Source: Streptomonospora mangrovi
GTDB taxonomy: Bacteria; Actinomycetota; Actinomycetes; Streptosporangiales; Streptosporangiaceae
Reading direction: 5' to 3'
Length of the DNA stretch: 64,000 bases
Assembly: GCF_027604915.1 (NCBI RefSeq)
Contig: NZ_JAJAQC010000033.1
Coordinates: forward strand, 20,802 to 84,801
The position numbers were made by a program, and so were the translations under genes. Numbering within the stretch: the stretch's first letter is position 1; every line of letters begins with the position of its first letter. Shown in pieces: positions 52,674 to 63,651 of the stretch. The notes below the pieces were generated by a model. The model was not told where the DNA came from. It was given only the letters and a program-made list of their open reading frames with translations, and made no database searches.

Positions 52674-54182
52674 ATGAAGGGTTCCGCACTTCCGGTCCAG
52701 CCCGAACAGCGCCCGGTCGAGGTCGCCGGCGCCGGGGCGGCGCTGCCGCAGCCCGACGCTCCCGCGCGCACCCACGGGTTCGTCCAGCGCGGCCTGGCCC
52801 GGGTGCCCGAGTCCCCGCTGTTCGAGGGCCGCTTCGGGCGCATGTTCCGCCGCCTGCGCCCGCTCCTGCTGAGCCGGGACGAGATCGCCGACCTGGCCGC
52901 GCGGATGGCCGACCAGCCGCCCGCCGAGCCCGAGCTGGACAACCCCGGCATCCCGGCCGGCTACACCTACCTCGGCCAGTTCATCGACCACGACCTCACG
53001 TTCGACCCCACCCCCCTCCAGGCCCGCCAGGACGACCCCGACGCGCTGACCAACTTCCGCACGCCGCGCTTCGACCTCGACTGCCTCTACGGGCGCGGCC
53101 CCGCCGACCAGCCCTACCTCTACGACGCCGAGCGCCCCGGCCGCTTCCTGATCGGCCGCCACGACGACCAGTTCGACCTGCCGCGCAACGAGCAGCAGAC
53201 CGCGCTCATCGGCGACCCCCGCAACGACGAGAACATCATCGTCAGCCAGCTCCAGCTCACCATGCTGCTGTTCCACAACGCGGTGCTGGACCGCGCCGAG
53301 GAGCTGCGCGCCGCCGAGCCCGCGCCCGAACCCGACGACTTCACGCTCGCGCAGCGGATCGTGCGCTGGCACTACCAGTGGGTCGTGGTGCACGACTTCC
53401 TGCGCCGCATCGTGGGCGAGGAGACGCTGGACGCGGTCCTGCGCCGCGAGCCGCGCGTGCCCGGCGGCCGGCCCGTCGAGAAGGCCGTGCCGGAGTTCTT
53501 CCGCTGGCGGCGCGCCCCCTTCATCCCGGTGGAGTTCTCCGGGGCCGCCTACCGCTTCGGCCACTCGCTGGTGCGGGCGCGCTACAAGTTCAACACCACC
53601 GTCCCGGCGCTGCCGATCTTCACGCCCGAGCCCATCGCCCAGAGCGACCCGCTGTCGCACCTGGGCGGGTTCCGCATCCTGCCGCCGGTCTGGCAGATCG
53701 AGTGGCCGCGCTTCTTCCCGCTGGAGGAGGGCCGCGAGCCGGTGCCCGCGCGCGCCGTGGACACCCGCATCGTGCCGCCGCTGCTGGAGCTGCCGCCGGA
53801 GGCGGCGGCGGGCGTGGCCTCCCTGGTCGAGCGCAACCTGACCCGGGGCGTGCGGCTTGGCCTGCCCTCGGGCCAGGCCGTGGCGGGCGCGATGGGCCTG
53901 GACCCGCTCTCCCACGCCGACCTGGGCCTGCCCCGGCGCGGCGGGGCGCCGCTGTGGTACTACGTGCTGCGCGAGGCCGAGGTGCTGGCGGGCGGCCGCC
54001 ACCTGGGGCCGGTGGGCGGGCGGATCGTCGCCGAGGTGTTCGTCGGCCTGCTCGCCGCCGACCCGTCGTCCTACCTCAGCACCGACCCGGCCTGGACCCC
54101 CACGCTCCCCTCGGCGCGGCCGGGCGAGTTCACCATGTCCGACCTGATCCGCTTCACCGGGTTCGGCCTGGCCGAGGTGTGA
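52674..54182 (+). CDS. animal-type heme peroxidase
   Basis: A 502-residue protein of the animal (An) peroxidase superfamily, a minority of bacterial peroxidases. The distal region GQFIDHDLTFD (D105, H106) and GDPRNDENIIVSQLQLTMLL with FHN are the hallmark of the calcium-binding and heme-binding core. No signal peptide is seen. Possible roles are oxidative defence or halide oxidation; the substrate is unknown. GAGGA lies before the ATG. Confidence 0.9.
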   Translation: MKGSALPVQPEQRPVEVAGAGAALPQPDAPARTHGFVQRGLARVPESPLFEGRFGRMFRRLRPLLLSRDEIADLAARMADQPPAEPELDNPGIPAGYTYLGQFIDHDLTFDPTPLQARQDDPDALTNFRTPRFDLDCLYGRGPADQPYLYDAERPGRFLIGRHDDQFDLPRNEQQTALIGDPRNDENIIVSQLQLTMLLFHNAVLDRAEELRAAEPAPEPDDFTLAQRIVRWHYQWVVVHDFLRRIVGEETLDAVLRREPRVPGGRPVEKAVPEFFRWRRAPFIPVEFSGAAYRFGHSLVRARYKFNTTVPALPIFTPEPIAQSDPLSHLGGFRILPPVWQIEWPRFFPLEEGREPVPARAVDTRIVPPLLELPPEAAAGVASLVERNLTRGVRLGLPSGQAVAGAMGLDPLSHADLGLPRRGGAPLWYYVLREAEVLAGGRHLGPVGGRIVAEVFVGLLAADPSSYLSTDPAWTPTLPSARPGEFTMSDLIRFTGFGLAEV

Positions 54183-54240
54183 CCGGCGGGCCGGACGCCC
54201 GGCGCCTCCGCGCGCGGCGGGCCGCCGGTAGGCTCGCCGC

Positions 54241-55023
54241 GTGCTGATGCGCATCGCCAGTGAGCAGGGCCACGGCGCCGTGAACGAGGACCGCGCGGCG
54301 GCGGGGGCCGACTGGGCGTTCGTCCTGGACGGCGCCACCGAGCCGCCCGGCCTGGACACCGGGTGCCGCCACGGCGTGACGTGGCTGGTGGACCGGCTGG
54401 CGGCGGCGCTGGCCGCCGAGCTGGCGGCCGAGCGGCCCGCCGCCGCCCTGGCCGACTGCCTGGCGGCGGCCATCGAGCGCACCCGCGCCGACCACGGCGG
54501 CGGCTGCGACCTGGCCAACCCCGACAGCCCCTCGGCCACGGCGGCGCTGGCGCGCCCGGCCCGCGACGGCTCCGGCGGGCTGGAGTACCTGGTCCTTGCC
54601 GACTGCACGGTGCTGCTGCCCGATCCCGGCGGCGGCGTGCGCGCCGTCACCGACGACCGCGTGGACCGCCTGCCCGGCGGCCGCCCCTACACCCGGGAAC
54701 TGGTGCGCGCGCACCGCAACGCCGAGGGCGGGTTCTGGGTGGCCGGCGCGGTGCCCGAGGCCGCCCACCGCGCGGTGGCGGGCACGGCGCCGGGCGCGCG
54801 GTTCGCGCTGCTGACCGACGGCTGCGCGCGGCTGGCGGACTGCTTCGGCCATTCGTGGGCCGAGGTGTGGCGGCGGCTGGGCGAGGCCGGGCCCGAAGGG
54901 GTCATCGCCTGGGTGCGCGCCGAGGAACGGACCCGGGGCGTGCCCCGGGGCAAGCCGCACGACGACGCCACCGCCGTGCTGGGCGAGTTCGACCCTCCGC
55001 CGCCGCGCCCGTTCGCCTCCTGA
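54241..55023 (+). CDS. PP2C-like protein phosphatase
   Basis: A 260-residue protein with the metal-binding order of the PP2C family: NEDRAAAG, VLDGATEPP, LVLADCTV, LLTDGCARL and HDDATAVL. It should dephosphorylate Ser/Thr on an unidentified protein. It starts at GTG 54241 with a TAGGCT -10 (54229-54234) 6 nt before it and no Shine-Dalgarno, so a leaderless transcript is likely. A Thr is found where a catalytic Asp often lies in VLDGA, but the Asp pair is present elsewhere. Confidence 0.82.
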   Translation: MLMRIASEQGHGAVNEDRAAAGADWAFVLDGATEPPGLDTGCRHGVTWLVDRLAAALAAELAAERPAAALADCLAAAIERTRADHGGGCDLANPDSPSATAALARPARDGSGGLEYLVLADCTVLLPDPGGGVRAVTDDRVDRLPGGRPYTRELVRAHRNAEGGFWVAGAVPEAAHRAVAGTAPGARFALLTDGCARLADCFGHSWAEVWRRLGEAGPEGVIAWVRAEERTRGVPRGKPHDDATAVLGEFDPPPPRPFAS

Positions 55024-55037
55024 GCCGGCCGACCCGC

Positions 55038-55619
55038 CTAGAACCGCGCGTAGTCGTGCCGGGCCGGGTGGCGCCAGCGCAGCGTCGTGGTGAGCCCCTG
55101 CTCCTCCACGCCCTTGCGCTCCATGCCCGCGCTGCGGCAAACCTCGGCGAAGAACCCCGCCAGCTCGGTGCGCCCCTCGATGTCCAGCGCGAGCACCCGG
55201 AAGCTCTCGGGCTCGCCGTTGACGGTGCGGATCACCAGCTCGGGCGGCATGCGGTCCTCGAACCCGAAGTCCAGCGCCTGGATGCTGTCGGCCCGCATCC
55301 GCAACTGCACCGCCACCAGGTCCTTGAGGTCGAAGGACTTGGACTCCAAAAGGCGCCGGCGGCAGCGGCGGTAGAGCAGCACGGAGCCGTCGAACACGAA
55401 GCTGGTCTGGCCGTGGCGGACGCGGCTGCGCCACAGCAGCACGACCAGGGCGGCCAGGAAGCACACCGAGAGCCCGGAGCTGATCCACAGCATGGCGTCG
55501 CGGACCCCGAACAGAGCGCAACCGGCGAAGAGGGTGAGACCGAGGAGAGCCACCTTGCCCAGTTGCGACCAGAACTGGTGCGTATCGTCGGTGTAGATCC
55601 GTGTTCGTACAGTTGACAC
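55038..55619 (-). CDS. membrane protein with PH-like domain, unknown function
   Basis: A 193-residue protein with two membrane helices (about residues 20-62, LGKVALLGLTLFAGCAL and WISSGLSVCFLAALVVLLW) followed by a beta-rich domain of about 110 residues that could be a PH-like fold. Not recognised beyond that. It starts at GTG 55619, preceded by GGGAG. It converges with the phosphatase gene and diverges from the crotonase gene. Confidence 0.65.
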   Translation of the reverse strand: MSTVRTRIYTDDTHQFWSQLGKVALLGLTLFAGCALFGVRDAMLWISSGLSVCFLAALVVLLWRSRVRHGQTSFVFDGSVLLYRRCRRRLLESKSFDLKDLVAVQLRMRADSIQALDFGFEDRMPPELVIRTVNGEPESFRVLALDIEGRTELAGFFAEVCRSAGMERKGVEEQGLTTTLRWRHPARHDYARF

Positions 55620-55851
55620 GGGAAGGCTCCCTCTCACCGTGCGCGGGACCACGATGCCGGAATCAACGACGCCCAGGGGGAATCTACCCGAGTTGTCCGA
55701 GATGCGGGAGTCCGCAGTTGGATGTACGCCACGCACCTTCCGTCCGTCCTGTCGCCCGCCCTGCCGCCCGTCGCCGCCCGCCCGTGTCCACCGCCGTCCC
55801 GCCAGCACCCCACCGCCGTCCCCGCCGTCCCACCGCGCCCGAGGAGGCGAC

Positions 55852-56682
55852 ATGACCGAGCCCGCCGACCCCGCCGCCACCGCCGACCCCTTTGCCGGCT
55901 CCCCCGACGACCCCGTGCTCGGCGACCTCCACGACGGCGTCCTGCGACTCACCCTCAACCGCCCCGACCGGCTGAATGCCTGGACCCCGGCCATGGCCGA
56001 CCGGCTGACCGCGCTGCTGCGCGCCGCCGACGACGACCCCCGGGTGCGCGCCGTCGTGATCACCGGCGCCGGGCGCGCCTTCTGCGCCGGCGCCGACATG
56101 GCCGCGCTCAGCGCCATCAGCGGCCAGGAGGTCCGGGTGGACGGCCGCGCGCTGGCCCTGCCCGCCGAGCTGCGCAAACCCGTGGTGGCCGCCGTCAACG
56201 GCCCGGCGGCCGGGGTGGGCCTGGTCCTCGCCCTGTTCGCCGACGTCCGCTTCGCCGCCGACGACGCCAAGCTCACCACCTCCTTCAGCGCGCGCGGCCT
56301 GGCCGCCGAGTACGGCGTGGCGTGGCGGCTGCCGCGCCTGGTCGGCCAGGGCCGCGCCCTGGACCTGCTGCTGTCCTCGCGCGTGGTGCTGGGCGCGGAG
56401 GCCGAACGCATGGGGCTGGTCGACTTCGCCCGCCCGCGCGAGGACGTGGTGGCCGACGCGCTCGACTACGCCCGCACCCTGGCCGCCACCTGCTCGCCGT
56501 GGTCCATGGCGGTCATCAAGGGCCAGGTGCTGCGCGCCGCCGAGAGCGGCTTCGGCGCCGCCGCCGACGACGCCGCCGGCCTGATGGCGGAGTCCTTCAC
56601 CGGCCCCGACTTCGCCGAGGGCGTGGGCAGCTACCTCGACAAGCGCCCGCCCCGCTTCCCCGGCCTGCCGCCACGCCGCTGA
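55852..56682 (+). CDS. enoyl-CoA hydratase/isomerase family protein
   Basis: A 276-residue crotonase. Oxyanion motif ITGAGRAFCAGADMAALS, active-site region NGPAAGVGLVLALFADVRFA, and LTTSFSARGLAAEYG, the last resembling enoyl-CoA hydratases of unknown substrate. ATG after GAGGAGG. Followed by a quinone oxidoreductase gene on the same strand, 97 bp away, but with its own promoter. Confidence 0.88.
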   Translation: MTEPADPAATADPFAGSPDDPVLGDLHDGVLRLTLNRPDRLNAWTPAMADRLTALLRAADDDPRVRAVVITGAGRAFCAGADMAALSAISGQEVRVDGRALALPAELRKPVVAAVNGPAAGVGLVLALFADVRFAADDAKLTTSFSARGLAAEYGVAWRLPRLVGQGRALDLLLSSRVVLGAEAERMGLVDFARPREDVVADALDYARTLAATCSPWSMAVIKGQVLRAAESGFGAAADDAAGLMAESFTGPDFAEGVGSYLDKRPPRFPGLPPRR

Positions 56683-56692
56683 ACCCCCGGCG

Positions 56693-56721
56693 TGGACCCG
56701 CCGTGCGACGCCGACTAGGCT
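56693..56721 (+). promoter_or_regulatory. promoter for the quinone oxidoreductase gene
   Basis: TGGACC (56693-56698), 17-bp spacer and TAGGCT (56716-56721). A small stem GGGCGG-N5-CCGCCC (56736-56752) follows in the leader. Confidence 0.5.
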
Positions 56722-56779
56722 CGACGCGACATACCGGGCGGTCGGTCCGCCCTGAAGTCCGGCAACGGGAGGCAGCCAC

Positions 56780-57736
56780 GTGCGAGCGATCCAGATCACC
56801 GAGTTCGGCGGCCCGGAGGTCCTGCGCCCCGCCGAGGTGCCCGACCCCCGGCCCGGCCCCGACCAGGTGCTGATCGAGGTCGAGCGCGCCGGGGTCAACT
56901 ACGCCGACACCCACCGCACCGAGGACAGCTACGTCGCCGCCACCTCGCTGCCGCTCGTGCCGGGCAGCGAGGTGGTCGGCCGCACGCCCGAGAGCCGGCG
57001 GGTCGCCGCCCTGCTCGACGGCGGCGGCTACGCCGAGCGGGCCGCCGCCCCGCGCGCCATGGTCTACGACGTCCCCGACGGCGTGGACGCCGTCACCGCC
57101 CTGGCCATGCTGGTCCAGGGCGCCACCGCCTGGGTGCTGCTGCGCCGCAACGTGCACCTGGCCGAGGGCGAGTCGGTGGTCGTGCACGCCGCCGCCGGCG
57201 GGGTGGGCTCGCTGGCGGTGCAGCTTGCCAAGGCGTTCGGCGCGGGCCGCGTCATCGCCACCGCCAGCAGCGAGGACAAGCGCCGCCTGGCGCTGGAGCT
57301 GGGCGCCGACGCCGCCGTGGACTCCCGCGCCGAGGACATGACGGCGGCGCTGCGCGAGGCCAACGGTGGTCAGCGGGTCGACGCGGTCCTGGACATGACG
57401 GGCGGGCGCACCACCGACCAGAGCCTGCGGGCGCTGGCGCCCTTCGGCCGCCTCGCCTTCTACGGCATGGCCTCGCGCGAGGCGCCCTCGCCCGTCGATC
57501 TGCCCGCCCTGCTGCGCCACTCCACCACGGTGAGCGGCATGTGGCTCAGCCAGGCCTTCGCCCTGCCCGGCGACGTGGTGCGCCAGGCCATGACCGAGCT
57601 GTTCGACCTGGTGCGCGCGGGCCGGCTGCGCGCGGTCGTGGGCGGGGAGTACCCGCTGGCGGAGGCCCGCCGCGCCCACGAGGACCTGCGCTCGCGCGCC
57701 ACCGTCGGCAAGCTCGCGCTGGACCCCACCCGCTAG
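56780..57736 (+). CDS. NADPH:quinone oxidoreductase-like MDR
   Basis: A 318-residue member of the medium-chain reductase family, the third here. Begins MRAIQITEFGGPEVLRPAEV, then VHAAAGGVGSLAVQLAKAFG and a C-terminal VGKLALDPTR. No zinc ligands. It starts at GTG 56780 after GGGAGG. Likely NADPH-dependent quinone reduction. Confidence 0.88.
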   Translation: MRAIQITEFGGPEVLRPAEVPDPRPGPDQVLIEVERAGVNYADTHRTEDSYVAATSLPLVPGSEVVGRTPESRRVAALLDGGGYAERAAAPRAMVYDVPDGVDAVTALAMLVQGATAWVLLRRNVHLAEGESVVVHAAAGGVGSLAVQLAKAFGAGRVIATASSEDKRRLALELGADAAVDSRAEDMTAALREANGGQRVDAVLDMTGGRTTDQSLRALAPFGRLAFYGMASREAPSPVDLPALLRHSTTVSGMWLSQAFALPGDVVRQAMTELFDLVRAGRLRAVVGGEYPLAEARRAHEDLRSRATVGKLALDPTR

Positions 57737-57768
57737 CCGCCCGGCCGGCGGCGGGGCCGCTCCCGGGC

Positions 57769-57827
57769 GTGAGTGCGCGCGGCCGGGACCTGGGCACACC
57801 CGCCCCGGGTCCCGGCCGCGCGCTCAC
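57769..57827. terminator. bidirectional terminator
   Basis: A hairpin of about 20 bp with a 2-nt bulge (arms 57769-57790, 57808-57827) between convergent genes. Confidence 0.7.
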
Positions 57828-57841
57828 AGCGTCGTCCGCGC

Positions 57842-58735
57842 TCACGCCGTCTGCGCGGTCTCCCCGAGCCGGCGGTCGACCAGCTCCGCGATCGCCGTCG
57901 CGGTGTCCAGCTTGGCCTGCGGCGACATGTCCGCCGCGCCCTGGTACATGATCTGCACCATCACGTTGCGGTCGTAGAAGTGCGCCACGGCCCAACTGTC
58001 CATGTCGTCGTAGGTGCCGTAGTCGTCCTCGGCGTTGGAGAACACGGCGGCGTAGCCGTCCTCGCCCAGCCCCAGCGAGCGCAGCCGGATGTCGGCCACC
58101 ACGCCGTCGGAGATTTCGACGTGGCGGGCCGTGGCCTCCTCCTGGGCCAGGCCGCCGGTCAGCTCCCGCCGCTCGCGGTCGAGCGCGCGCTGGAGGGTGA
58201 CGTACTCCGAATCCCGGGTCTCGGGGCCGTAGCGGCGCAGGCTGACGGTCATCAGCCCGGCGGCGTCCTCGTCGTCGTTGACCGACCAGCACTCCACCTG
58301 CTGGAGCACGGCCGCCTCGGCGGTCTCGCCCGCGCCCAGCGCCTCGCCCTCCACGCTGCCCCCGGCCAGCTCGGGGATCTCGGTGACGGCCTCGGGCGGC
58401 AGCAGGCCCCGGCAGTCGGCCAGGACGGTGTAGGGCGGCCCCGGCGCGGCCAGGCTCCACAGGATGCCGCCGACCACCGCCAGCGCCACCGCTCCGCCGA
58501 TCCCCACGCCGCCGATGACCCACCACCGGCCGGCGGGCATCGGGGACCGGGGGGTGCCCTCGGGCCGGCCGCCGCCGGCCGGCCCCGGATCGCCCGGCCC
58601 ACCCCACCCCGGGGGCACCGGCCCACCGGGGGTGCCGGGGAAGTCGGCGCCGCCCGCACCGCCCGGCGCGCCCGGTCCGGCGGGCTCCGGCGACGGCTGG
58701 GACGGCTGCGGCGGATACGGCGGCTGGCCGGCCAT
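57842..58735 (-). CDS. Pro-rich membrane-anchored protein, unknown function
   Basis: A 297-residue protein. Residues 1-70 are Pro/Gly-rich and cytoplasmic, then one membrane helix (VIGGVGIGGAVALAVVGGILW, about 72-93), and an extracellular domain of about 200 residues. The outer domain has two Cys (ADCRGLLP, VECWSVND) which may pair. It resembles surface lipoprotein-like or kinase-partner proteins of actinomycetes. Function unknown. ATG follows GAGGAG. Confidence 0.7.
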   Translation of the reverse strand: MAGQPPYPPQPSQPSPEPAGPGAPGGAGGADFPGTPGGPVPPGWGGPGDPGPAGGGRPEGTPRSPMPAGRWWVIGGVGIGGAVALAVVGGILWSLAAPGPPYTVLADCRGLLPPEAVTEIPELAGGSVEGEALGAGETAEAAVLQQVECWSVNDDEDAAGLMTVSLRRYGPETRDSEYVTLQRALDRERRELTGGLAQEEATARHVEISDGVVADIRLRSLGLGEDGYAAVFSNAEDDYGTYDDMDSWAVAHFYDRNVMVQIMYQGAADMSPQAKLDTATAIAELVDRRLGETAQTA

Positions 58736-59131
58736 GGCGGCTCCTCGTGGTGCGCGTGGGGCGGGGGAACGGAACCGGGGGGCGTCCGCGCCGGTGCGCG
58801 GCGCGGGCGGGTGCGGCCGGTGGGCCGAAGGCGTGCGGCGGGCGGCGGGCCGCCGTGGTCGTCGTGCTCGTGGTGGGTGTCGTGGTCTCGTGGTCCTTCC
58901 GGTCGTCGTAGTTATGCCACCCCGACGTGTCGGCTACACGAACGCCGGGGAACCGGACGGCCCACCCCGGCGACACACCCCCGTCACCCCCGGGCGAGCG
59001 TCCCCGCCCCCGCGAACCCCCGCCGCACCTTGCCTCCGGACCCCGCCCCGGGCACCCTCGCGGCCCCCCGGCCGCCCGCCGCACCCCCCGCATGACCTGG
59101 GGCACTTGCCGCGTCGGCTAAGAATGGGTGC
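58736..59131. other. intergenic region upstream of the second kdpD
   Basis: No gene seen in 396 bp. It has degenerate TCGTGGT repeats (about 58854-58904), the small palindrome CCGACGTGTCGG (58922-58933) and, at its end, AAGAAT (59120-59125) as a candidate -10 for the next gene. Confidence 0.5.
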
Positions 59132-61746
59132 GTGGCACGAGGCAAGCTCCGCATCTACCTGGGCGCCGCACCCGGCGTGGGCAAGACCTACTCCGCGCTG
59201 AGCGAGGCCCGGCGCCGCCGGGAGCGCGGCACCGACGTCGTCGTGGGCCTGGTCGAGACCCGCGACCGCCCCCGCACGGCCGAACTCCTGGACGGCCTGG
59301 AGGTCCTGCCGCGCGCGCGGGGCGGCGCCGCGCCCGGCGAACTCGACCTTGACGCCCTGCTGGCCCGCGCTCCCCGGGTGGCCGTGGTCGACGACCTCGC
59401 CCACACCAACGCCCCCGGCACCCGCAACGCCAAGCGCTGGCAGGACGTGGAGGAGCTGCTCAACGCCGGCATCGACGTCATCACCACCCTCAACATCCAG
59501 CACGTGGAGTCGCTGAACGACGTGGTGGAGCGCATCACCGGCGTGCGCCAGCGCGAGACCATCCCCGATGAGATCGTGCGCCGCGCCGACCAGATCGAGC
59601 TGTGCGACATGTCGCCGCACGCCCTGCGCCGGCGCATGTCCCATGGCAACATCTACCCCGCCGAGAAGATCGACGCCGCCCTCTCCAGCTACTTCCGCGA
59701 GGGCAACCTCACCGCCCTGCGCGAACTCGCCCTGCTGTGGGTGGCCGACCGCGTGGACGAGGGCCTGGCCCACTACCGGGGCGAGCACAAGATCCGCCAG
59801 ACCTGGGAGGCGCGCGAGCGCGTCGTGGTCGCGCTGACCGGCGGCCCCGAGGGCGAGACCCTGATCCGCCGCGCCGCCCGCGTGGCCGCCCGCTCGCGCG
59901 GGGGCCGCCCCCAGCCCAGCCACCTCATGGCCGTGCACGTGGTCTCCGGCGACAACCTCGCCCACCCGCTGCCCGACGTGGTGGCCGCCCAGCGCCGCCT
60001 GCTCGCCGAACTCGGCGGCACCTACCACCAGGTGATCGGCAAGGACGTCCCCACCGCGCTGCTGGAGTTCGCCCGAGGGGTCAACGCCACCCAGATCGTG
60101 CTGGGGTCCTCCCGGCGGCGCAGTTGGCAGTACGTCTTCGGCCCCGGCGTGGGCGCCACGGTGGCGCGCGAGTCCGGCGACATCGACGTCCACATCATCA
60201 CCCACGAGGAGGTCGGCCGGGGCCGCAACCTGCTGCCGCCGCTGGCCGGCAGCCTCAGCCGCGCCCGCCACCTCTCGGGCTGGGCCATCGGACTGCTCGG
60301 CCCCGTGCTGCTGGCGGCGGCGATGCGGCTGGCGCCCGGCGACGGCCTGGGGCTGGCCACCCACGTGCTGGTGTTCCTGGTCGCGACCATCGCCGCCGCC
60401 ATGGTCGGCGGGCTGTGGCCGGCGCTGGTGGGCGCGGTGTGGAGCACCCTGCTGCTGGACCTGCTGTTCACCCCGCCGCTGTACGGGCTGTCGATACACG
60501 GCACCGACAACACCGTCGCCCTGGCCGCGTTCATCCTGGTGGGGGTGCTGGTGGCGTTCGTGGTGGACCTCGCCAAGCGGCGCGCGCTCCAGGCCAGCCG
60601 GTCCAAGGCCGAGGCGAGCACGCTGAGCCTGCTGGCCAGCAGCGTCATCGACGGCCAGGAGCCGCTGCCCGCCCTGCTGCGGCGCATCTGCGAGACCTTC
60701 GGCCAGCGCTCGGTCGCGCTGCTGCGCCAGGAGGACGACGGCGCCTGGACCCGGGTCGAGAGCGTCGGCGACGCCCCCTGCGCCCTGCCCGACCAGGCCG
60801 ACGCGCTGGTGTCGGTCAGCGACTCCCTGGCGCTGGCCCTGCGCGGCCACGTGCTGCCCGCCGCCGACCGGCGCATCCTGGGCGCGTTCGCCACCCACAT
60901 CGGCATCGCGCTGGAGCGCCAGCGGCTGGCCCGCGACGCCGCCGAGGCCAAGCGCCAGGCCGCCCGCAACAAGATCCGCACCGCGCTGCTGGCCGCCGTC
61001 TCCCACGACCTGCGCACCCCGCTGACCTCCATCAAGGCCAGCGTGTCCAGCCTGCGCTCGGTCGACATCGAGCTGGACGAGGCCGACCGCGCCGAACTGC
61101 TGGAGAACATCGAGGAGTCCACCGACCGGCTCAACGGCCTGGTGGGCAACCTGCTGGACATGAGCCGGCTCCAGACCGACACCGTCCAGCCCAAGATCCG
61201 CGCCGTGGGGCTGGAGGAGGTCGTGCCGGCCACCCTCATCGGCATCCCGCCGCACACGGTGTGCGTGGACGTCCCCGACCACCTGCCGCGCGTGCGCGCC
61301 GACGCCGGGCTGCTGGAGCGGGCGGTGGCCAACGTGGTGCAGAACGCCGCCCGGCACAACCCGCCCGACGGCCCGCCGATCCGGCTGGCGGCCAGCGCGC
61401 TGGGCGACACCGTGGAGCTGCGGGTGGCCGACCACGGCCCCGGCGTGCCCGAGGAGCACAAGGACCGCATCTTCGAGGCGTTCCAGCGGCTGGGCGACGC
61501 ACCGCGCGGCACCGGGATCGGCCTGGGCCTGGCGGTGGCGCGCGGCTTCACCGAGGCCATGGACGGTACCCTGATCGCCGAGGACACCCCGGGCGGCGGG
61601 CTGACCATGGTGTTCACCCTGCACACCAGCACCGCCGACCCCGTGCCGGGCGGCGCGCCCGCCGGCGCCGAGCCCGGTCCACCGGGCGGCGGCGCCGACA
61701 CCCCGCCCGAACCCGCCCGGCCGGCGGGCGCCCCTGAGACCGAGGT

Positions 61747-61750
<4 letters not shown>
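59132..61750 (+). CDS. second KdpD-like sensor histidine kinase
   Basis: An 872-residue KdpD paralogue of the kinase at 6607-9162: Walker A YLGAAPGVGKTY, DDLAHTN, USP domain, four membrane helices, the phosphoacceptor SHDLRTPLTS (His about 626, with the classical HDLRTP form) and HATPase boxes (DHGPGVP, GTGIGLGLAV). The C-terminal tail is Pro/Ala-rich. It starts at GTG 59132 with AAGAAT 6 nt before it and no Shine-Dalgarno, so it may be leaderless. Paired with a response regulator, but no kdpFABC is near it. It may sense another cue or co-regulate the pump. Confidence 0.92.
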
Positions 61751-62430
<680 letters not shown>

Positions 62431-62460
62431 GGGCGGCCGTACAGGGGTCTAAAGACGGCC

Positions 62461-62497
62461 GGGGCCGCCCGCCGGGCGGCGGGCGGCGGGCGGCCCC
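62461..62497. terminator. hairpin terminator
   Basis: Perfect 13-bp arms (62461-62473 and 62485-62497) after the second kdpE and before the convergent glycerophosphodiesterase gene. Three near-identical 9-bp GCTGCGGGC units (62505-62531) follow. Confidence 0.65.
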
Positions 62498-62541
62498 CGT
62501 GGGCACTGCGGGCGCTGCGGGCGCTGCGGGCACCGTGCCGG

Positions 62542-63651
62542 TCAGGGCCGGCGCTGCCCCCGCTCGTGGATCTGCCGCGCCCGGTACAGGTGGTCGGGGT
62601 TGTCGCTGAACACGCCGTCCACCCCGGTCGCGTAGACCGCCGTGTAGTAGTCGAGGTAGTCGCCGTAGCGCGTGGGGTCCTCGCCGATGTCGTAGCCGTT
62701 GGGCAGGTGGGCGTTCTCGCTGCGCAGCGTGTAGGGCGTCACCAGCAGGCCCCGGTCGTGGGCGTCGGCCACCAGCGCGGTGGGCTCGCCCGCCCGGCCG
62801 TCGGCGCCGATGGGCAGCACCCAGCGCAGGTCGGGGCCGATCGCGTCGGCGTACTCGGAGATTTCATCCAGCGCCTCGGGCGTGGTGAGCGCCCCCTGGG
62901 AGCCGCTGATGAGCTGCACCACGCGGGCGTCCACGAGCCGGTCGACCTCGCGGGCGCTGGCGGGCTCGAAGGACTGCACGATCACCGGGGAGCGGCGGCC
63001 GTCCAGCCCGCGCTCCCGCAGGGTCTCGGCCAGGATCCCCTCGGTGTCCAGGCCGATGGAGTCGAAGTAGCCGCCGTGCTTCAGCTCGGGGATCAGCAGC
63101 AGGTCGCGGTCGCGCCGGCGGCCCTTCTCCCAGACCTCCAGCACCTCCTCGAAGGTGGGGATCTCGTAGCGGCCGTCGTAGCGGGTGTTGCGCGGCCGGA
63201 TGTGGGGGATGCGCTCCTCGGCGCGCAGCGTCTTGATCTCGGCCAGCGTGAAGTCCTCGGCGAACCAGCCGGTGACGCTGACGCCGTCGATCACCTTGGT
63301 GGTGCGGCGGTCGGCGAACTCGGGGCGCTCGTCCACGTCGGTGGTGCCGCCCAGCTCGTTCTCGTGCCGCGCGATCAGGTGGCCGTCGCTGGTGGGCACC
63401 AGGTCGGGCTCGATGACGTCGGCGCGCTGGCGGATGGCCAGCCGGTAGGCGGCCAGCGTGTGCTCGGGGCGGTAGGCCGAGGCGCCGCGGTGGGCGGTGA
63501 CCCACGGGGTCTCGATCAGGGACTCCTCGCCGCCGCGCCCCTGGGGGCGGTCGTCGTCGGCGGCGGCGGGCGCGGCCGGGACCAGCAGGGCGAAGGCGAG
63601 GAGGGCGGCGGTGAGGGCCGGTCGGCGGCGGAGGGGCGCGAAGCGTCGCAT
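62542..63651 (-). CDS. glpQ: secreted glycerophosphodiester phosphodiesterase
   Basis: A 369-residue enzyme that releases glycerol 3-phosphate from deacylated phospholipids or teichoic acid. It has a signal peptide (residues 1 to about 33, ending APAAADDD), the catalytic HRGASAYRPEHT, the metal-binding EPDLVPTSDGHLIARHE, and a TIM barrel ending GVFSDNPDHLYR. It fits the GlpQ family with an extracytoplasmic location. AGGAG precedes the ATG. Confidence 0.93.
   Translation of the reverse strand: MRRFAPLRRRPALTAALLAFALLVPAAPAAADDDRPQGRGGEESLIETPWVTAHRGASAYRPEHTLAAYRLAIRQRADVIEPDLVPTSDGHLIARHENELGGTTDVDERPEFADRRTTKVIDGVSVTGWFAEDFTLAEIKTLRAEERIPHIRPRNTRYDGRYEIPTFEEVLEVWEKGRRRDRDLLLIPELKHGGYFDSIGLDTEGILAETLRERGLDGRRSPVIVQSFEPASAREVDRLVDARVVQLISGSQGALTTPEALDEISEYADAIGPDLRWVLPIGADGRAGEPTALVADAHDRGLLVTPYTLRSENAHLPNGYDIGEDPTRYGDYLDYYTAVYATGVDGVFSDNPDHLYRARQIHERGQRRP

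Noticed and set aside
51515..54247. Long plus frame from the SDR into the peroxidase region
   Set aside because: Out of frame with both genes and mostly Arg/Pro composition.
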